DNA of 5,070 nt from Synechococcus sp. UW140 (GTDB taxonomy: Bacteria > Cyanobacteriota > Cyanobacteriia > PCC-6307 > Cyanobiaceae). The notes below the pieces were generated by a model. The model was not told where the DNA came from and ran no database searches. It saw nothing but the letters and a program-made list of their open reading frames with translations. The stretch spans positions 1 to 5,070 of the forward strand of contig CAMDWF010000196.1 in NCBI GenBank assembly GCA_945878795.1. Reading direction: 5' to 3'. The translations under genes and the position numbers were made by a program. Of the stretch, positions 4,760-5,070 are shown piece by piece; positions within the stretch are counted from its first letter, which is position 1, and the number at the start of each line of letters is the position of its first letter.

Positions 4760-5070
4760 ATGGCCATGCAGTTCCTCTTTGCAGATTCATTCCAAAACCC
4801 TGGTCTTCAATGCCACCGGCTCGACAACATCAAGGACAAGAACTTCTGGTCTGCCCGTGCCAGCCGAGACATCCGGCTGATCTTCCATCGTGTTGAGAGC
4901 AGCGTGATGCTCTGATATGTCGACCATCACGATCCCGCCTACGACTGGGCCAGGCGGCGCAAGATCGAAACCAATCCCGTCACTGGCGGCGCCCAGATCG
5001 TCGTGATCCTTGAAACGGTTCGCGAGATCCAGGCCCTAAACCAGTTTTCCTTTCGCCGTGTGAAAGCGTC
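4760..5070 (+). pseudogene. Broken N-terminal fragment of a UvrD-type helicase with RelE-like leader domain (continues past window)
   Basis: ATG 4760 directly follows the HEPN stop in the same frame, with a second ATG at 4766. The frame reads LQCHRLDNIKDKNFWSARAS and RDIRLIFHRVESSVML, meets TGA at 4913-4915, then resumes at once in the same frame with YVDHHDPAYDWARRRKIETN and stays open to the window end. This is, from memory, the RelE/ParE-like domain that precedes the helicase in some UvrD-family proteins, where the text around the stop is LLLCYVDHHD; the TGA therefore replaces a cysteine codon. In addition, FADSF is joined straight to QNPGLQ, where relatives have about 30 further residues, so an internal deletion seems to have occurred. 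Two independent lesions argue that the gene is dead. The helicase motifs would lie beyond the right edge. An assembly or base-calling error could explain the TGA but not the deletion. Confidence 0.65.

Noticed and set aside
4904..4915. Reading the in-frame TGA as selenocysteine
   Set aside because: No selenocysteine insertion hairpin was recognised after the codon, the family uses plain cysteine there, and the same gene also appears to carry an internal deletion.
1..5070. HIP1 octamers (GCGATCGC), tRNA genes, CRISPR repeats and transposase genes
   Set aside because: I looked for these as cyanobacterial or mobile-element markers and found none; near matches to HIP1 such as CCGATCGCG are incomplete.

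Overview
The window is GC-rich bacterial chromosome, most likely from a picocyanobacterium of the Synechococcus/Cyanobium type. The best clue is a decayed minus-strand reading frame that still spells GDEFEIKLGRK, the hallmark C-terminal block of the cyanobacterial AbrB (cyAbrB) regulators. The saccharopine-dehydrogenase-like gene and the strong base-composition bias fit this. The taxonomic call is an inference from recalled families, with no database search behind it.

Layout. Positions 1-525 hold the 3' end of a rhodanese gene fused to a two-helix membrane segment. Positions 666-2018 hold a complete saccharopine-dehydrogenase-like oxidoreductase. These two look like ordinary housekeeping genes. 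Positions 2019-2412 have no intact gene and contain the cyAbrB remnant on the minus strand. From 2413 to the right edge the window becomes a defence/mobile-type region on the plus strand, with six tightly packed reading frames: a truncated N-terminus of a BPTD_3080-like (type III Res-like) restriction endonuclease; an intact, visibly AT-richer HNH endonuclease with a probable PUA/ASCH-like reader domain; a C-terminal remnant of a large restriction-modification subunit (probably the Mod methyltransferase); an MNT nucleotidyltransferase; its HEPN partner; and a broken N-terminal piece of a UvrD-type helicase with a RelE-like leader domain.

How they work together. The simplest reading is that an older type III-like restriction-modification locus lost its core, which was replaced by a foreign HNH nuclease gene. 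The two stumps of the old locus still flank it in the same orientation. All junctions in this stretch are start/stop overlaps or immediate abutments (ATGA, TAATG, ATGA, 14 bp, TGA-ATG), so the HNH nuclease and the MNT/HEPN pair could be co-translated from the strong Shine-Dalgarno at 2401-2405. The MNT/HEPN pair is a probable toxin-antitoxin module. The helicase fragment at the right end carries an in-frame TGA where relatives have Cys, plus an apparent internal deletion, so it is probably dead. No tRNA, rRNA, CRISPR array or insertion-sequence transposase was seen.
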